This document shows positions 62,785 to 64,000 of a stretch of DNA of 64,000 nt, piece after piece. Under the pieces are notes generated by a model. That model worked only from the letters and a program-made list of their open reading frames with translations, was not told the DNA's origin and did not search any database. The translations under genes and the position numbers were made by a program. Position 1 is the stretch's first letter; each line of letters opens with the position of its first letter. Source of the DNA: Pseudomonas sp. Irchel s3b2 (GTDB taxonomy: Bacteria; Pseudomonadota; Gammaproteobacteria; Pseudomonadales; Pseudomonadaceae); contig NZ_FYEB01000021.1 in NCBI RefSeq assembly GCF_900187445.1, positions 1 to 64,000 of the forward strand. Reading direction: 5' to 3'.

Positions 62785-64000
62785 TTAGCGCGCTGGCAAC
62801 ACTTTGCCGCGGCATTCGCCAAAACCGATGGAAGCAAAACCATCGCGGCTGCAACGCGCGCGCAGAATGATTTCATCGCCGTCCTCAAGGAATTTACGCA
62901 CCTCGCCCGACGCCAGTTCAATCGGCTTTTTACCGCCCTCAGTGATTTCCAGCAGGCTGCCGAACTGGCCGTTTTCAGGACCAGACAGCGTGCCCGAACC
63001 GAACAAATCACCGGCCTGCAACTGGCAACCGTTGACGCTGTGGTGCGCAACCAGTTGTGCAACGGTCCAGTACATGTGTTGGGTATTGCTGAGGGTCAGG
63101 CGATGGGCTGGCAGATTTTGCTCGCGCATCGACTCGGTCAGCAGCAGCACCTCGAGTTCGATGTCGAAGGCACCGCCGGCCTGATCACGTTTATCGAACA
63201 GGTACGGCAACGGCTGCGGATCACCTTCCGGGCGCGCAGGCTGGGCACGACGGAACGGCTCCAGCGCTTCGGCCGTCACCACCCACGGCGAAATGCTGGT
63301 GATGAAACTCTTGGACAGGAACGGCCCCAGCGGTTGGTATTCCCAAGCCTGGATATCCCGCGCCGACCAGTCGTTGAGCAGGCAGAAACCGGCGATGTGG
63401 TCGGCGGCGTCACCGATGGCGATGGCGTCGCCCAACGCATTGCCCTGACCGATCCAGATACCCAGTTCCAGTTCGTAGTCCAGACGTGCGCAGGGACCGA
63501 AAACCGGCTCTGTCTGGCCGGCCGGCAGGGTCTGGCCTTTCGGACGGCGAACGTCGGTGCCGGACGGACGAATGGTCGAGGCGCGGCCGTGGTAACCGAT
63601 TGGCACGTACTTGTAGTTCGGCAGCAATGGGTTATCCGGGCGGAACAGCTTGCCGACATTCTGCGCATGCTCGATGCCGACATAGAAGTCGGTGTAATCG
63701 TTGATCTTCGCCGGCAGGTGCATTTGGCAATCCGCCGCCAGGGGCAGCAGTTTTGCGCCTTGAGCCTCGATCTTGCCACGCAGGGTGCTGCCTTCGGCAA
63801 ACAGTTCCAGCAGACGTTCGCGCAGGGCAACACGGGCGTCGCGGCCCAGTTCGAAGAACGCGTTCAACTGGCCGCCACGGGTGGCTTCAACTGCGCTCTT
63901 CGCACGGCCATCGAACAGCCCTGCGTCCAATGCTGCTTCCAGATCAAAGATCTGGTCGCCGATCGCCACGCCGCTACGGGGTGCGGTGCCCTTCACGCTG
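62785..64000 (-). CDS. fahA: Fumarylacetoacetase, 5' end cut by the window edge
   Basis: FahA cleaves fumarylacetoacetate to fumarate and acetoacetate, the last step of the homogentisate pathway. About 405 residues are in the window: YTDFYVGIEHAQNVG (active-site H region), LDYELELG with metal ligands, and ENGQFGSLLEITEGGKKP near the C terminus. No start codon with a ribosome site is seen before the edge, so the first residues lie to the right. Confidence 0.94.
   Translation of the reverse strand, partial: SVKGTAPRSGVAIGDQIFDLEAALDAGLFDGRAKSAVEATRGGQLNAFFELGRDARVALRERLLELFAEGSTLRGKIEAQGAKLLPLAADCQMHLPAKINDYTDFYVGIEHAQNVGKLFRPDNPLLPNYKYVPIGYHGRASTIRPSGTDVRRPKGQTLPAGQTEPVFGPCARLDYELELGIWIGQGNALGDAIAIGDAADHIAGFCLLNDWSARDIQAWEYQPLGPFLSKSFITSISPWVVTAEALEPFRRAQPARPEGDPQPLPYLFDKRDQAGGAFDIELEVLLLTESMREQNLPAHRLTLSNTQHMYWTVAQLVAHHSVNGCQLQAGDLFGSGTLSGPENGQFGSLLEITEGGKKPIELASGEVRKFLEDGDEIILRARCSRDGFASIGFGECRGKVLPAR

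Overview
The window is a contiguous piece of a fluorescent-group Pseudomonas chromosome (inferred). The grounds are a complete twelve-gene alginate operon, a cyoABCDE bo3 oxidase operon, homogentisate-pathway genes, many Pseudomonas-type REP palindromes, and several families common in Pseudomonas (DUF3509, DUF6124). Coding density and GC are high, no tRNA or phage was seen, and no insertion sequence with a transposase was found. Most genes are recognisable housekeeping or accessory genes. REP doublets (paired inverted copies of a ~25-base palindrome) fill many intergenic gaps. REGION 1 (1-3100): the left edge holds the leader and two tandem promoters of a ribosomal RNA operon that runs leftward out of the window. 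A PhoD-like phosphatase and a small P-loop kinase-like protein follow. REGION 2 (3100-10900): an acetylornithine-type aminotransferase with a divergent LysR regulator. Then comes a leftward cluster msrB - dipZ - msrA, which looks like an exported methionine-sulfoxide repair system with its own CcdA/TlpA-type electron conduit. A two-component system is encoded divergently from it. REGION 3 (10900-23400): a hypothetical protein, cyoABCDE, dsbB, moaC-moaD-moaE, a PIN-PhoH protein, a degenerate polysaccharide-deacetylase-like exported protein and yaaA. A 775-base gap upstream of cyoA contains an orphan terminator-like hairpin. REGION 4 (23400-41050): an 820-base regulatory gap, then algD-alg8-alg44-algK-algE-algG-algX-algL-algI-algJ-algF-algA, ending at a strong terminator. 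These encode GDP-mannuronate synthesis (AlgA, AlgD), c-di-GMP-controlled polymerisation (Alg8, Alg44), periplasmic modification and transport (AlgK, AlgG, AlgX, AlgL, AlgI, AlgJ, AlgF) and outer-membrane export (AlgE). Palindromic elements sit in three of the operon junctions, and one REP doublet of exactly 108 bases lies in frame inside the 5' end of algK. REGION 5 (41050-56100): a small membrane protein, an SDR, a small DUF, and a four-gene Aae-type aromatic-acid efflux operon with a divergent LysR regulator. Then comes a DUF6124 gene preceded by an extraordinarily hairpin-rich ~300-base leader, the best candidate here for an undescribed RNA element. After it lie ghrB, a DUF2165 protein, an EamA exporter with a divergent AraC regulator, an HPF-like protein, DUF3509 and PsiE. 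REGION 6 (56100-64000): a LexA-boxed yebG, then leftward genes for leucine dehydrogenase, E1-alpha, E1-beta and E2 of a 2-oxoacid dehydrogenase. In this set the leucine dehydrogenase lacks the signature catalytic lysine. The window ends with a SirB1-family protein, maiA and a fahA that is cut by the right edge. All names rest on reading motifs and remembered families, not on database searches.
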